Positions 17,987-26,599 of a stretch of 41,871 nt of DNA are shown in pieces. The DNA is from Deltaproteobacteria bacterium (GTDB lineage Bacteria; Myxococcota_A; Polyangia; Haliangiales; Haliangiaceae): contig JACCTC010000288.1 of NCBI GenBank assembly GCA_013812655.1, positions 1-41,871 on the forward strand. Reading direction: 5' to 3'. The notes beneath the pieces are model-generated. The model was not told the origin of the DNA. It saw nothing but the letters and a program-made list of their open reading frames with translations, and did not search any database. Numbering within the stretch: the first letter of the stretch is position 1; every line of letters starts with the position of its first letter. Both the position numbers and the translations under genes were made by a program.

Positions 17987-18008
17987 CATAGCGCTATGGA
18001 GGTCCTCC
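17987..18008. promoter_or_regulatory. Paired palindromes in the divergent promoter region
   Basis: A perfect 12-bp palindrome CATAGCGCTATG (17987-17998) is followed at once by GGAGG-T-CCTCC (17998-18008). They lie between the DUF4175-like start (17957, minus) and the sigma factor (18026, plus). Position and symmetry suggest a shared operator. I find no convincing -35/-10 pair in either direction, which would fit an alternative sigma factor. The function is inferred only. Confidence 0.4.
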
Positions 18009-18025
18009 GACACCCCGCGCGGCAC

Positions 18026-18799
18026 ATGAGCTATAACCGCCCGGGCGTGAATAAGGCGGGACAGCGGGCGTCCATCCAGGCACATGGACGATCGAGCACC
18101 TCTTCGGCTTCCGATGACCACGACCTGGTCATTGCGGCCCGCAAGGGTGATCGCGATGCGTTCAGGACGCTGTTTGAACGCTATCACCGCCGTGCCTATG
18201 CACTCGCCTTTGGTGTTCTGCGCCACCCCGACGACGCCCTCGACGTCGTCCAGGACGCATTCATCAAGGCTCACAAATATTTAGACAAGTTCGAAGGCAA
18301 CTCCAGCTTCTACACCTGGCTGTATCGAATCGTGATGAACCTGGCCATCGACCACCTCCGCAAGCATCGACGGGTAAAGCCCGTCGAGCTCGACGAGTCC
18401 AAGCTGGAAGACAGTGCTGACCACGCACTGCTCCCGCGGATCCTCGGCGCGAACCCGGGGCGTGCCCTGATGGACAAGGAGATCCGTGCGCGGATCGACG
18501 CCGCCCTCGCGGAGCTCTCGGAGAACCACCGCGCGGTCCTCGTGATGCGGGAGCTCGAAGGGCTCTCCTACGAGGAGATGGCGCAGACGATGGGGTGCTC
18601 GAAGGGGACGATCATGTCCCGGCTGTTTCACGCACGAAAGAACATGCAGAAGCGCCTCCTCGATCTGGTCGATCATCCGTCGCCCGAGCTCCTCGAGGAG
18701 CTCGGCATGAAGCCCGGCCAGGGCGACGGGGAGCCTGGCGGCGACGAGGCCGAAGCTGCTGAACCCGCGGAGCGCGCTCCGGCCGCGCGGAGTCGATGA
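18026..18799 (+). CDS. ECF-type RNA polymerase sigma factor
   Basis: The product (257 residues from ATG 18026) has region 2 ([21 protein letters not shown]...[42 protein letters not shown]) and region 4 with a helix-turn-helix ([35 protein letters not shown]). This is typical of RpoE-like ECF sigma factors that recruit RNA polymerase to stress promoters. An acidic Gly/Pro/Glu-rich tail of about 45 residues follows region 4. Starts at 17996, 18026 and GTG 18047 are all in frame and none has a good Shine-Dalgarno. I disfavour 17996 because it lies inside a palindrome. The stop overlaps the anti-sigma start (ATGA), the usual coupling of sigma/anti-sigma pairs. Confidence 0.95.
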   Translation: MSYNRPGVNKAGQRASIQAHGRSSTSSASDDHDLVIAARKGDRDAFRTLFERYHRRAYALAFGVLRHPDDALDVVQDAFIKAHKYLDKFEGNSSFYTWLYRIVMNLAIDHLRKHRRVKPVELDESKLEDSADHALLPRILGANPGRALMDKEIRARIDAALAELSENHRAVLVMRELEGLSYEEMAQTMGCSKGTIMSRLFHARKNMQKRLLDLVDHPSPELLEELGMKPGQGDGEPGGDEAEAAEPAERAPAARSR

Positions 18800-19353
18800 T
18801 GGCCCGGCCTGATCACATGGCAGACAGCGATCTCATGCTGCACGCCGATGGCGAGCTTGACGCACGTGCGGACGCTTCCGTCATCACGCACCTCGAGAGC
18901 GATGCCGAGGCGCGGACCAAGGTCGAGAGCATTCGCGAGATCCGCGAGCTGGTGCGCGGTCACCTCGAGCTCGCGGCCGATACCGTCCACGATGCGCGAT
19001 TCGCGCGGATGTGGCGCGAGATCGATCAGGGAATCACCGAAGCGGCGCCGCGCGGCGTGTGGGCACGCATCGTCGCGTGGCTCGATCGCCACCGCGGTCA
19101 CGTCCTCACGGGTGCGGTCAGCGCGGGCGTCGTCGCGGCGATCGCGCTGGTCGTGCGCCCGAGTGCTCAGCCCGACGCGCAGCCATACAGCTCGGGGCCG
19201 CTCGAGGTCCTGCCAGCGTCGATGCGAACCGCGCCGGTCGTCGAGTCACTCGACACGCCAGATGGCAGCGGCACCGTCATGAACTTCGAAGACGAAGACG
19301 GCCACACCACCGTGATCTGGGTGACGCCTGAAGATACCGTGGAGGGCATATGA
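18796..19353 (+). CDS. Membrane anti-sigma-like protein lacking the zinc cysteines
   Basis: The 185-residue product has an N-terminal cytoplasmic domain reading [21 protein letters not shown], which mirrors the anti-sigma zinc-finger fold (start of helix, DGEL, then HL). The following CxxC is missing: the sequence continues [10 protein letters not shown]. One transmembrane helix (about 97-115, [17 protein letters not shown]) leads to a periplasmic tail of about 70 residues with acidic patches. It should hold the upstream sigma factor at the membrane. GGAG (18789-18792) lies three bases before ATG 18796, which overlaps the sigma stop by four bases. Its own stop overlaps the next start in the same way. 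The anti-sigma role is inferred from gene order and fold-like pattern. Confidence 0.8.
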   Translation: MMARPDHMADSDLMLHADGELDARADASVITHLESDAEARTKVESIREIRELVRGHLELAADTVHDARFARMWREIDQGITEAAPRGVWARIVAWLDRHRGHVLTGAVSAGVVAAIALVVRPSAQPDAQPYSSGPLEVLPASMRTAPVVESLDTPDGSGTVMNFEDEDGHTTVIWVTPEDTVEGI

Positions 19354-19919
19354 GCGTCCGTAATCGTCTGGCGTCGTCGGCGTGGACCTCGATGATCGTG
19401 CTCGCGTTCGCGGGCACTGCAGCGGCCGACACACCGTCGCCGCAGCAGGCTCGGCCTCGCACGACCGCCGGCACCGTCGCCGACCGCGTGCAGCCGCATC
19501 GGATCCCGCTCGACGGTAAGAAGATCGCGCAGGCGCCGACCGTGAAGGTCACGTGCGAGGTCATCGAGATCAGCGCGACCACGGGCCCGAACCCGTCGAC
19601 CGATCCCAAGCTGAAGGCGATGGAGAAGAAGCTCGCCAAGCAGCCGTGGTCGTTCAACCAGTACCGGCTGCTCTCGCAGGATCAGAAGGTTCTGGAGAAG
19701 GGCAAGGTCGAGTCCTTGAAGCTCAAGTCGGGCTCGGGGACGGCGATGCTCGTCGAGACCGTCGACAAGTCCAAGGTCCGGCTCAACGTGAGCGAGGACC
19801 ACGACGGCAAGCGCGTCATCAACAGCACGTCGACGATCGCGGCCGGCGACTGGCTCATCGTCGGGCATCCGGTGCCGCCCAACAAAGACGGCCACTTGCT
19901 CGCGATGTCCTGCAAGTAG
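19350..19919 (+). CDS. Exported protein coupled to the sigma/anti-sigma genes, function unknown
   Basis: The 189-residue product has a signal peptide (SMIVLAFAGTAAA, cleavage near residue 26). The mature domain has beta-rich stretches such as VKVTCEVIEISATTG, NQYRLLSQDQKVLEKGKVESLKLKSGSG and GDWLIVGHPVPPNKDGHLLAMSC. Two Cys residues near the ends of the domain (in TCEVIEIS and MSCK) could form a disulfide. I do not recognise the family. GGAGGG (19341-19346) is three bases from ATG 19350, which overlaps the anti-sigma stop by four bases. The three genes therefore form one translationally coupled unit, and this protein may be the sensor or target of the sigma pathway. That role is inference. 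Confidence 0.8.
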   Translation: MSVRNRLASSAWTSMIVLAFAGTAAADTPSPQQARPRTTAGTVADRVQPHRIPLDGKKIAQAPTVKVTCEVIEISATTGPNPSTDPKLKAMEKKLAKQPWSFNQYRLLSQDQKVLEKGKVESLKLKSGSGTAMLVETVDKSKVRLNVSEDHDGKRVINSTSTIAAGDWLIVGHPVPPNKDGHLLAMSCK

Positions 19920-19967
19920 GCAACGTTCCAATTCCTCGTTGGTGCCCGCTGTTGGTATACGAGGCTC

Positions 19968-22247
19968 ATGAGGCTCCCGCGGATGTCGCGTCGCTGGTGG
20001 ATCGCCAGCTCCGTGGCCGTCGGGATCTCGCTGCTGCTCGCGCTCGGCTTGCTCGTGATCTACCCGCGGGTCGGCGCGTCGATGATCCGCGAGAAGCTCG
20101 GTGCGAAAGTCACCAGCAAGCTCGGCCGCGAGGTCAGGGTTGGCGCGATCGATGTCTCGCTCGGGCGCGCGGTGCTGCGCGACGTCGTGATCCGCGGGCC
20201 CAATGACGGTGACACGCCGCTCGTCCACATCGATCGCATCGAGGTCGACTTCGACGCCCTGCGCTCGCTCGTCGGCTCGATCGAGCTCGGCGAGGCGCGG
20301 GTCGAGGGCGTGCTGGTCACGCTACGGCGTGGCGTCGACGGGCGCGATAACGTCAGCGACGTGATCGAGCGGCTGCGCGCCGATCGCGACAAGGGCGGCG
20401 GCGGCCGTGGCAAAGCCGGCGGTTCGCTGATGCCGACATCGATCGCGGTCACGCGCGGCAAGCTCCTCGCGGACGACGCGATCACCGGCGCGACCGGCCT
20501 GGTCGGTGATGGCGAGGCGCGGTGGAAGCCCGGCGAGCTCGTCGCCCAGGCCCGCAACGTCACGGCGACCACGATCGGCGCACCGAAGGCGGCGGCCGCG
20601 AAGATCGAGATCCGCAAGCGCACCGGCGAGCCGCCGAGCGTGGCGATCGAGGGCGGCGAGGTCGCGTTGTGGCCCAAGCTCGCGCTGTCGGGGATCAGCG
20701 GCCAGGTGCTCGCGAACCCCGACCAGCCTGGCGAGTACGCGCTCGATCTCGCCGGCGGCTATGGCGGCGTGCCGGGAAATCTATGGACCGCGAAGGGGGC
20801 GCTCGATACCCGTGCGCTTACCGCCTCGATCGATCTCGAGGCCGCGAAGTTCCAGCTCGATCGACTCGCGCCGATCCTCGAGCGCACGCCGGTCGTCGAC
20901 TATGCCGCGACCTCCGTCGATACCAAGGTCCACCTCGAGCTCGATCGCGATGGCGGCACGTTCGGCGGCGAGTTCCACCTCTACGGCCTCAACGTCGGCC
21001 ACCCGATGATCGCGGACAAGGAGGTCCACGATCTCGATCTGTCCGGCAAGATCGACGGCAGCTTCAGCCGTAGCGAACGCCGCCTCGAGCTCACGCGCGG
21101 AGACTTCGTCGCTCGCAACATGCCGTTCTCGATCACCGGCGCGGTCGCGCGGCCGCGCAAGATCGTCGAGACCGTGCCGGTTGTACCCGCGGTGCCGGCG
21201 ACGCCCGCAACGCCCGCGACCGTCCAGCGCACCGAGACCGACACCGGTGATCCGATCGCGCGGCTCGGGCCCGGCGGCATCCAGTCGCTCAAGCTGCGGC
21301 TCGTCATCCCACCGATCGACTGCCAGCGCGTGCTCGCGGCGATCCCGGCCGATATGGCGCCCTACATGATGGGCTACAAGCTACGCGGCGTGTTCGACAC
21401 CGACGTCCGCCTCGACGTCGACTGGGCCGATCTCGATGCGACCAAGCTCGGCGGCCACGTCGGCATCAAGCACTGCAAGGTCGTCGATCAGCCCGCGGAC
21501 TCGCCGAAGCGCCTCAAGGAGGAGTTCGAGCACTACGTCGAGGTCGAGAAGGGGCAGTGGATGTCGTTCGTGGTCGGCCCGACGAACGAGGACTTCGTCC
21601 CGCTCCAGGACATCTCGCCGTACCTCATCAAGTCGATCATGAGCACCGAGGACTCGGCGTTCTATTCGCACCGCGGGTTCATCACGAGCGAGTTCCGGAC
21701 CGCGCTCATCAAGGATTTCAAGGCCGGCAAGTTCAAGTACGGCGCGTCGTCGATCACGATGCAGATGGTCAAGAACGTCCTGCTCTATCGCGAGAAGACG
21801 CTCGCCCGGAAGCTGCAGGAGCTCTACCTGACCTGGCACGTCGAGAACACGCTGACCAAGGATCGGATCCTCGAGATCTACTTCAACGTGATCGAGTACG
21901 GACCCGCGCTCTACGGCATCGGTCCGGCGTCGCGGCACTTCTTCGGCAAGGCTCCGAAGGATCTCAACGCGGTCGAGGCGGCGTTCTTCTCGTCGATCCT
22001 GCCGGCGCCGAAGGAACGCTACAAGCAGTACTGCGCTGGCACGCTGACGAAGTGGACGAGCAGCAAGATCAACCGGATCCTCGCCATCATGCTGAAGCGC
22101 CAGCGGCTGACTCAGAGCGAATACGATCAGGCGCTCGCCACGCCGCTTCTGTTCGTGAAGGACGGGAGCGAGACCGAAGAGGAGTGCATGAAGCGCGTGA
22201 AGAAGGCGATCAAGAACGCGCGGCCGACGAGCCCACCGAAGCGGTAG
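19968..22247 (+). CDS. AsmA-like region fused to a GT51 peptidoglycan glycosyltransferase
   Basis: The 759-residue product has a membrane anchor (about 11-31). Residues about 40-520 are an AsmA/TamB-like periplasmic region (KLGREVRVGAIDVSLGRAVLRDVVIRG, VHIDRIEVDFDALRSL, several repeated beta stretches) broken by a Pro/Thr/Ala-Val linker near 405-420. From about 535 there is a complete GT51 domain: STEDSAFYSHRG with catalytic Glu561, GASSITMQMVKNVLL, RKLQELYLTWHVE with the second Glu, ILEIYFNVIEYGPALYGIGPASRHFFGK, and SSILPAPKERY. There is no transpeptidase domain. It would polymerise lipid II glycan strands in the periplasm. The AsmA part may handle lipid or anchor the enzyme, which is inference. 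GAGG (19961-19964) precedes ATG 19968. Confidence 0.9.
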   Translation: MRLPRMSRRWWIASSVAVGISLLLALGLLVIYPRVGASMIREKLGAKVTSKLGREVRVGAIDVSLGRAVLRDVVIRGPNDGDTPLVHIDRIEVDFDALRSLVGSIELGEARVEGVLVTLRRGVDGRDNVSDVIERLRADRDKGGGGRGKAGGSLMPTSIAVTRGKLLADDAITGATGLVGDGEARWKPGELVAQARNVTATTIGAPKAAAAKIEIRKRTGEPPSVAIEGGEVALWPKLALSGISGQVLANPDQPGEYALDLAGGYGGVPGNLWTAKGALDTRALTASIDLEAAKFQLDRLAPILERTPVVDYAATSVDTKVHLELDRDGGTFGGEFHLYGLNVGHPMIADKEVHDLDLSGKIDGSFSRSERRLELTRGDFVARNMPFSITGAVARPRKIVETVPVVPAVPATPATPATVQRTETDTGDPIARLGPGGIQSLKLRLVIPPIDCQRVLAAIPADMAPYMMGYKLRGVFDTDVRLDVDWADLDATKLGGHVGIKHCKVVDQPADSPKRLKEEFEHYVEVEKGQWMSFVVGPTNEDFVPLQDISPYLIKSIMSTEDSAFYSHRGFITSEFRTALIKDFKAGKFKYGASSITMQMVKNVLLYREKTLARKLQELYLTWHVENTLTKDRILEIYFNVIEYGPALYGIGPASRHFFGKAPKDLNAVEAAFFSSILPAPKERYKQYCAGTLTKWTSSKINRILAIMLKRQRLTQSEYDQALATPLLFVKDGSETEEECMKRVKKAIKNARPTSPPKR

Positions 22248-22430
22248 TCACAGGTAGGGAACACGCCGAGCGTGATCTGCCGTGTAATTGTGACCTTCGC
22301 GGTCGCTCGGCCGGATGGCCTCTCTCCCTACGGTCAATTGCCGGGAGGGCGCAAATCGAGGCGCGCTGATGTGTTGGTGCTGCCGAGGCCGTGTAATATG
22401 GCCGGCACGATCGCTGTCGGGTGCAGCGTC

Positions 22431-22438
22431 GGGAGGAG
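22431..22438 (+). promoter_or_regulatory. Strong ribosome binding site that fixes a GTG start
   Basis: GGGAGGAG ends four bases before GTG 22443. It selects this start over in-frame starts further upstream (from 22272), whose codons look non-coding. The remaining 195-base gap before it holds only a weak TAATAT box at 22394-22399 without a well placed -35. Confidence 0.8.
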
Positions 22439-22442
22439 TCTC

Positions 22443-23693
22443 GTGCGGACACTAGCTTTACTGGTCGTGGCGGCCGCGTGCAGCGGCACTGCCGGAAACA
22501 ATGAACTGCTCGTGGACTCTGTCAGTCCCGGGTTTGGACCGCTGTCGGGTGGTACGCGTGTCGTGATCACCGGCGCCGGCTTCCTCAATGGTGGCGCGAG
22601 CCCGAATCGCGTGCTGTTCGGCGTGCAGGAGTCGCCCCAGGCTGGCGCCGTCGACGACGCGACCCTCGAGGTCGTGGTGCCGGCTGGCGAAGCTGCCGGT
22701 GACGTACCGATCACGGTGTTCAACCGCAACGGCAACATCGTCGCGATGGGCAAGTTCAAGTACAGCTCCGAGCCGACGATCACGACGGTCACGCCCGCGA
22801 ACGTCTTGTTCTCGTCCGAGGACACGACTGTCACGGTCAACGGCACGGGCTTCCTGGACGAGAATGCCGGGCGTCCGACCGTGCTCGTCAATGGCGAGGC
22901 GCCGATCGACGTCCAGGTGATCAGCGATACCCAGATCACGTTCACGGCGAAGCCGGGCGAGATCCTCGCGAAGCCGGTGATCGAGATCGACAACGCGCGC
23001 GGTAGTGCGGAGAAGCTCAGCGCCTTCCGCTACGTCCCGAGCCTGACGCCGGGCCTGTTCGTGTTCCCGAAGAACACGACCCAGGTCTTCGCGGTGTTCT
23101 TCAACCCGACGACGATGCAGACGGTGACGGTTCCCAAGAAGGACACGAACACGCTGCAGTTCGGGTTCCGCGCGATCGTCGCGGACGCCGCGGGCGACTT
23201 CACCGTGATCGGCCGTGATAACCGCGTCGGCAAGCTCGACATGGCCACCCAGCTACTGATCAACCCCGAGACCTTGAACACCCCCCGTATCTCGGGGCTC
23301 TCGCGAGTCGGCGCAACGGTGTTCGCCGTGAGCCGCAGCCCGGCCGAGTTCGGCACGTTCAACCCGGCGACGCGGGTGTTCACCTCGATCGCGCCGTTTG
23401 CGGGCCAGAATCCAGGGCTCGCACATGATGGCACGACGATGTTCGCGTTCCTGAACAAGCAGATCTCGACGATCAACACGACGACCGGCGCGCGCGGCAC
23501 GCCGGTGGCGCTGTCACCTGCCAACCTCGAAGTCAGCGAAGCCCGCTTCATCGGCGACACGCTGTACGCGGCGGCCGGGCCGCAGGGCGCAGTCAACCAG
23601 ATCGTCTCAATCAACCCGACGACCGGCGTCGCTACCACGCTGGCCACGCTCAGCGGGCTCACCCTGTCGGGCGTCGAAGTCTTTCAGCCGTAG
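22443..23693 (+). CDS. IPT/TIG-domain lipoprotein with propeller-like C-terminus (first of two paralogues)
   Basis: The 416-residue product has a short lipoprotein signal (VRTLALLVVAAAC, Cys about residue 13). Two IPT/TIG immunoglobulin-like domains follow: about 24-105 with SVSPGFGPLSGGTRVVITGAGF, and about 108-195 with TVTPANVLFSSEDTTVTVNGTGF. The C-terminal part (about 200-416) has repeated VFAV/IGRDNRVGKLD/ISTINTTTGA stretches typical of beta-propeller blades. Such proteins are outer-membrane or surface lipoproteins in myxobacteria; the ligand is unknown. A strong Shine-Dalgarno fixes GTG 22443. The next gene, ten bases downstream, is a clear paralogue with the same domain order. Confidence 0.88.
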   Translation: MRTLALLVVAAACSGTAGNNELLVDSVSPGFGPLSGGTRVVITGAGFLNGGASPNRVLFGVQESPQAGAVDDATLEVVVPAGEAAGDVPITVFNRNGNIVAMGKFKYSSEPTITTVTPANVLFSSEDTTVTVNGTGFLDENAGRPTVLVNGEAPIDVQVISDTQITFTAKPGEILAKPVIEIDNARGSAEKLSAFRYVPSLTPGLFVFPKNTTQVFAVFFNPTTMQTVTVPKKDTNTLQFGFRAIVADAAGDFTVIGRDNRVGKLDMATQLLINPETLNTPRISGLSRVGATVFAVSRSPAEFGTFNPATRVFTSIAPFAGQNPGLAHDGTTMFAFLNKQISTINTTTGARGTPVALSPANLEVSEARFIGDTLYAAAGPQGAVNQIVSINPTTGVATTLATLSGLTLSGVEVFQP

Positions 23694-23702
23694 GAACTGA
23701 CC

Positions 23703-25028
23703 ATGCGCAACCACATCTACATTCTCGCGCTCGTCGCGGCGATCGGCTGCGGCGAGGTCACCGACAACGTCGGCAAGGGCGATGACCCGACGATCACGGC
23801 GATCGACCCGGCGACCGGCGGCATTGTCGGCGGCGTCACGATCACCGTCACCGGGACCAACTTCCAGAGCGACGGCACGCCGCTCGTCGTCGTCGGTGGC
23901 GTGCTCGCCTCCGACGTCATGGTGACGAGCGACACCCAGCTCACGTTCACGCTGCCCGAGAACGATCGCGAAGGCGCGGTCGTCGACGTCACGATCTCGA
24001 CGACGGACGGCTTCGCGACCAAGCCCGGAGCGTTCACGTACAACGTGCGTCCCTCGGTGATCTCGATCGAGCCTCGCATCGGCCGTGGCGTTGGTGGCAC
24101 GCCGATCACGATCCGTGGCCGTGGCTTCCAGGATGCCGGGACCACCACGATCACGATCGCGGGTGGCATGGCGGCCAACGTCACCGTGGTCGACGACACG
24201 ACGATCACGGCGACCACGGCGCCCGTCATGATGGGCACCCCTGCCTTCGAGCCACTCGACGTCTCGTTCCAGAACGGCGACGGCGATACCACGCTACAGA
24301 ACGCGTTCGCGGTGACGAAGCCCGGCCTGCTCGCGCTCGAGGGTTCGAGCAACGGCAGCCAGCGGATCTTTCACATCGACATCGCCAGCGGCGTGGTCAA
24401 GTCGATCGTGTCATCCGAGCTCAAGATTCACGGCTGCGCGACGAGCCCGAACGGACAGGTGTTTGCGACCACCGGCAGGAGGCAGGCGCCGCAGATCCAT
24501 CGCCTCGTCCGGGTCGATCCGCTGACCGGTGTCGTCAGCGTGATCGGACCGCTCAACGATACCGCCGCCGTCCCCTTGAACCACGGCGTCAGCACGATGA
24601 CGTTCGTCGGCAACAACCTGTTCGGGATCGATACCGAGCAGCCGACCGGTGCGAACCGCCGCCTCGTCTCGATCGATCCGGCGACCGGCACGGTCGGCGT
24701 GATCGGCGCCGCCGCGATGAACGTGCAGCAGATCTCGGCGATCGCGACGCGCGACGCCACGAACGTGTTTGTCGCCGACCGCACCAACGAGTCGCTCGAC
24801 AGCGCGAACACCACGAACTCGGTGCTGACCACGGGTCTCGCGATGGTCGGCGGCACGGGCCAACCGGTGAAGGGCCTCGTCAACGTCGGCGGGACGCTCT
24901 ACCTCTCCGAGCGCCAGAGCCCGGCGGCGATCTACTCGATCGCGCAGGGCGCGAACGCAGCGCTGACCCGCATCGCGACCGTGCCAGCGGTCGTCGTCGG
25001 GCTGTGCGAGACGCCGTCGTCGTTCTGA
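23703..25028 (+). CDS. IPT/TIG-domain lipoprotein with propeller-like C-terminus (second paralogue)
   Basis: The 441-residue product starts with a lipoprotein signal (IYILALVAAIGC, Cys about residue 16). Two IPT/TIG domains follow: about 30-112 with TAIDPATGGIVGGVTITVTGTNF, and about 115-205 with SIEPRIGRGVGGTPITIRGRGF. The C-terminal propeller-like part has repeats of the type RIFHIDIASGVVKSI, RLVRVDPLTGVVSVIG and RLVSIDPATGTVGVIG, which look like consecutive blades. AGGA (23692-23695) is seven bases from ATG 23703. It sits ten bases after its paralogue and is probably cotranscribed with it. The cellular function is unknown; binding at the cell surface is an inference. Confidence 0.9.
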   Translation: MRNHIYILALVAAIGCGEVTDNVGKGDDPTITAIDPATGGIVGGVTITVTGTNFQSDGTPLVVVGGVLASDVMVTSDTQLTFTLPENDREGAVVDVTISTTDGFATKPGAFTYNVRPSVISIEPRIGRGVGGTPITIRGRGFQDAGTTTITIAGGMAANVTVVDDTTITATTAPVMMGTPAFEPLDVSFQNGDGDTTLQNAFAVTKPGLLALEGSSNGSQRIFHIDIASGVVKSIVSSELKIHGCATSPNGQVFATTGRRQAPQIHRLVRVDPLTGVVSVIGPLNDTAAVPLNHGVSTMTFVGNNLFGIDTEQPTGANRRLVSIDPATGTVGVIGAAAMNVQQISAIATRDATNVFVADRTNESLDSANTTNSVLTTGLAMVGGTGQPVKGLVNVGGTLYLSERQSPAAIYSIAQGANAALTRIATVPAVVVGLCETPSSF

Positions 25029-25066
25029 GACAACTCGCCGCGTCGCGCCGCAGACGTACCGGTGCT

Positions 25067-25345
25067 ATGGCTTTTGCGATGCGCGCGCTCGTGCTGGTCA
25101 TGATGTTGTGGTTCGGCGGTACGGCCATGGCGGACGAGCCGGCACGGACGGTGCGCCAGCACGAGATCCTCCAGCACCGCCCGTCGGGGTTCTGGACCTC
25201 GAACCGGCCCGCCGAGCACGGCGCCTACCGCTGGCGCCTCCTCGGAATCGGGGTCGTGCTGGCCGGGATCACGGGCCTCGTGATGTGGCGCATGGTCCGC
25301 AAGGCAAGCGCCGCGCGGCGCGCCCGACCACCCGCGGGTCAGTAA
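25067..25345 (+). CDS. Small membrane protein of unknown function
   Basis: The 92-residue product has an N-terminal hydrophobic segment (ALVLVMMLWFGGTAMA, cleavable after AMA). A short basic/His-rich periplasmic stretch (ARTVRQHEILQHRPSGFWTSNRPAEHG) follows, then one membrane helix (LLGIGVVLAGITGLVMW) and a basic Arg/Ala tail. The frame is open from 25004, overlapping the previous gene, but ATG 25067 gives the natural export signal. No family is recognised. It lies between the lipoprotein pair and a putative outer-membrane protein, all on the same strand. Confidence 0.65.
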   Translation: MAFAMRALVLVMMLWFGGTAMADEPARTVRQHEILQHRPSGFWTSNRPAEHGAYRWRLLGIGVVLAGITGLVMWRMVRKASAARRARPPAGQ

Positions 25346-25381
25346 GTTGTCCCGTCGGCCCGGCGGCGCGACGCTCGACGC

Positions 25382-26554
25382 ATGCGTGCCGCGCTCGCCC
25401 TGCTCCCTGGCCTGATCACGGGCCTGATCGGTGGGGGCGCGAGCACTGCCAGCGCGGATGATGCCGCGCGCGGGGGAGCTGCGGGGGGCGACGTCCTCGG
25501 GGTCGGTGCGGCGATCGGCGCGGGCGGGCAGGGGAGCGCGACGTACAGCGCGATCGACCTCGGGCTCAATGTCGCGTGGCGCGGTTCCCGGCTCGGGCTC
25601 GGCGGCCGCGGCGTCTGGCTCGACGGCGCCTGGCGCACGCGAGACTGGCAGTCTGCCACCGACGCGGTGCGCGTGCTCCGGCTGCTCGAGGTCGCGGCCA
25701 CCCCGGGTGGCGTCCAGCTCGCGCTCGCCGGTGGCAGGCTCGCCCCCGCGCAGCTCGCGCACGTCGCGGATGGCCACCGCGCCGTCATCGACGATCGACC
25801 GCGGACCGGCGCGCGGGCAGCGCTCGCATCGCGAAGCTTCGCTGCCGGGCTCGAGATCGATGACGTGCTCGAGCCGTCCCTGGTCGGTGGCGCACTGGCG
25901 TGGCAGCTCGCTCCGCCGTGGGGTGTGGTAGCCGCGGCGGCGATCGATCCCGGGGCCGCGAGTGAATCCCGGCCCCGGCCCGGAGCCGCGACCACCCTGG
26001 CAGCGATCGAGATCGCGGTCGCGCGGCGCTGGGAGCATACGCGCGCGCGGACGGATGTCGGCGTCGGCCTCGTCGGCGAACCAGCGCTTGGCACCTCCGC
26101 GGTCGCGTTCGCGGCGACGACGCTCGAGCGAGCGGGTGCCAGGTGGAGCGCGCGCGGCGAGCTCCGCGGCGGCACCGGTACCGTTGGCGCGGCATTCGGT
26201 CCACTCCATCGCTACGAGCGCACGCGGCACACCGGCGATGGTGGGTTCGGCGGCGCGCTCGCGCTCGGCGTTGCCGGTACACCTGGCTGGCTCGAGCTCG
26301 GCGTCCGCGCGCGGCCAGACCTCGGCATGCTCGCGACCGCATCGGCCGGTGCACCGATGGGCCGCTGGCTTCAGGCCGGCGGTTGGCTCGCGACCAGTCG
26401 CGATGCGACTGCAGGTGCAGCGGAGTTACGTGTCGCCTGGGCGCGTCGGATGTCGAGCGCGCTCGAGCTCGCGCGGATGATCACGGTGACCGACGAGATG
26501 GAGCCGGTCGTGGCATGGAGCGCGAGCGTGTGGTTCGGTATCGCGAGCGACTGA
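25382..26554 (+). CDS. Exported, probably outer-membrane, protein of unknown function
   Basis: The 390-residue product starts with a signal peptide (ALALLPGLITGLIGGGASTASA, cleavage about residue 25). The remainder alternates short hydrophobic and polar strands rich in Gly, Ala and Arg (LGLNVAWRGSRLGLGGRGVWLDGAWR, GGFGGALALGVAGTPGWLELGVRARPDLG). It ends in a strand with aromatic residues (VVAWSASVWFGIAS). That pattern suggests a transmembrane beta-barrel. No specific family is recognised. The start is ATG 25382 without a visible Shine-Dalgarno. Third-position G/C content supports coding on this strand. It is followed after 45 bases by the DUF3108 lipoprotein. Confidence 0.7.
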   Translation: MRAALALLPGLITGLIGGGASTASADDAARGGAAGGDVLGVGAAIGAGGQGSATYSAIDLGLNVAWRGSRLGLGGRGVWLDGAWRTRDWQSATDAVRVLRLLEVAATPGGVQLALAGGRLAPAQLAHVADGHRAVIDDRPRTGARAALASRSFAAGLEIDDVLEPSLVGGALAWQLAPPWGVVAAAAIDPGAASESRPRPGAATTLAAIEIAVARRWEHTRARTDVGVGLVGEPALGTSAVAFAATTLERAGARWSARGELRGGTGTVGAAFGPLHRYERTRHTGDGGFGGALALGVAGTPGWLELGVRARPDLGMLATASAGAPMGRWLQAGGWLATSRDATAGAAELRVAWARRMSSALELARMITVTDEMEPVVAWSASVWFGIASD

Positions 26555-26599
26555 GTCGCGCTGCCTGGCCGCGGCCTGTGGCTTGCAGCTCGCGCGGCG

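Noticed and set aside
18032..18037. TATAAC as a -10 box for the sigma operon
   Set aside because: No acceptable -35 at 16-18 bases, and it lies after the likely start ATG 18026.
22371..22399. Promoter before the first IPT lipoprotein (TTGGTG with TAATAT)
   Set aside because: The spacer is only 14 bases, or the -35 match becomes very poor with a 17-base spacer; not enough to call.
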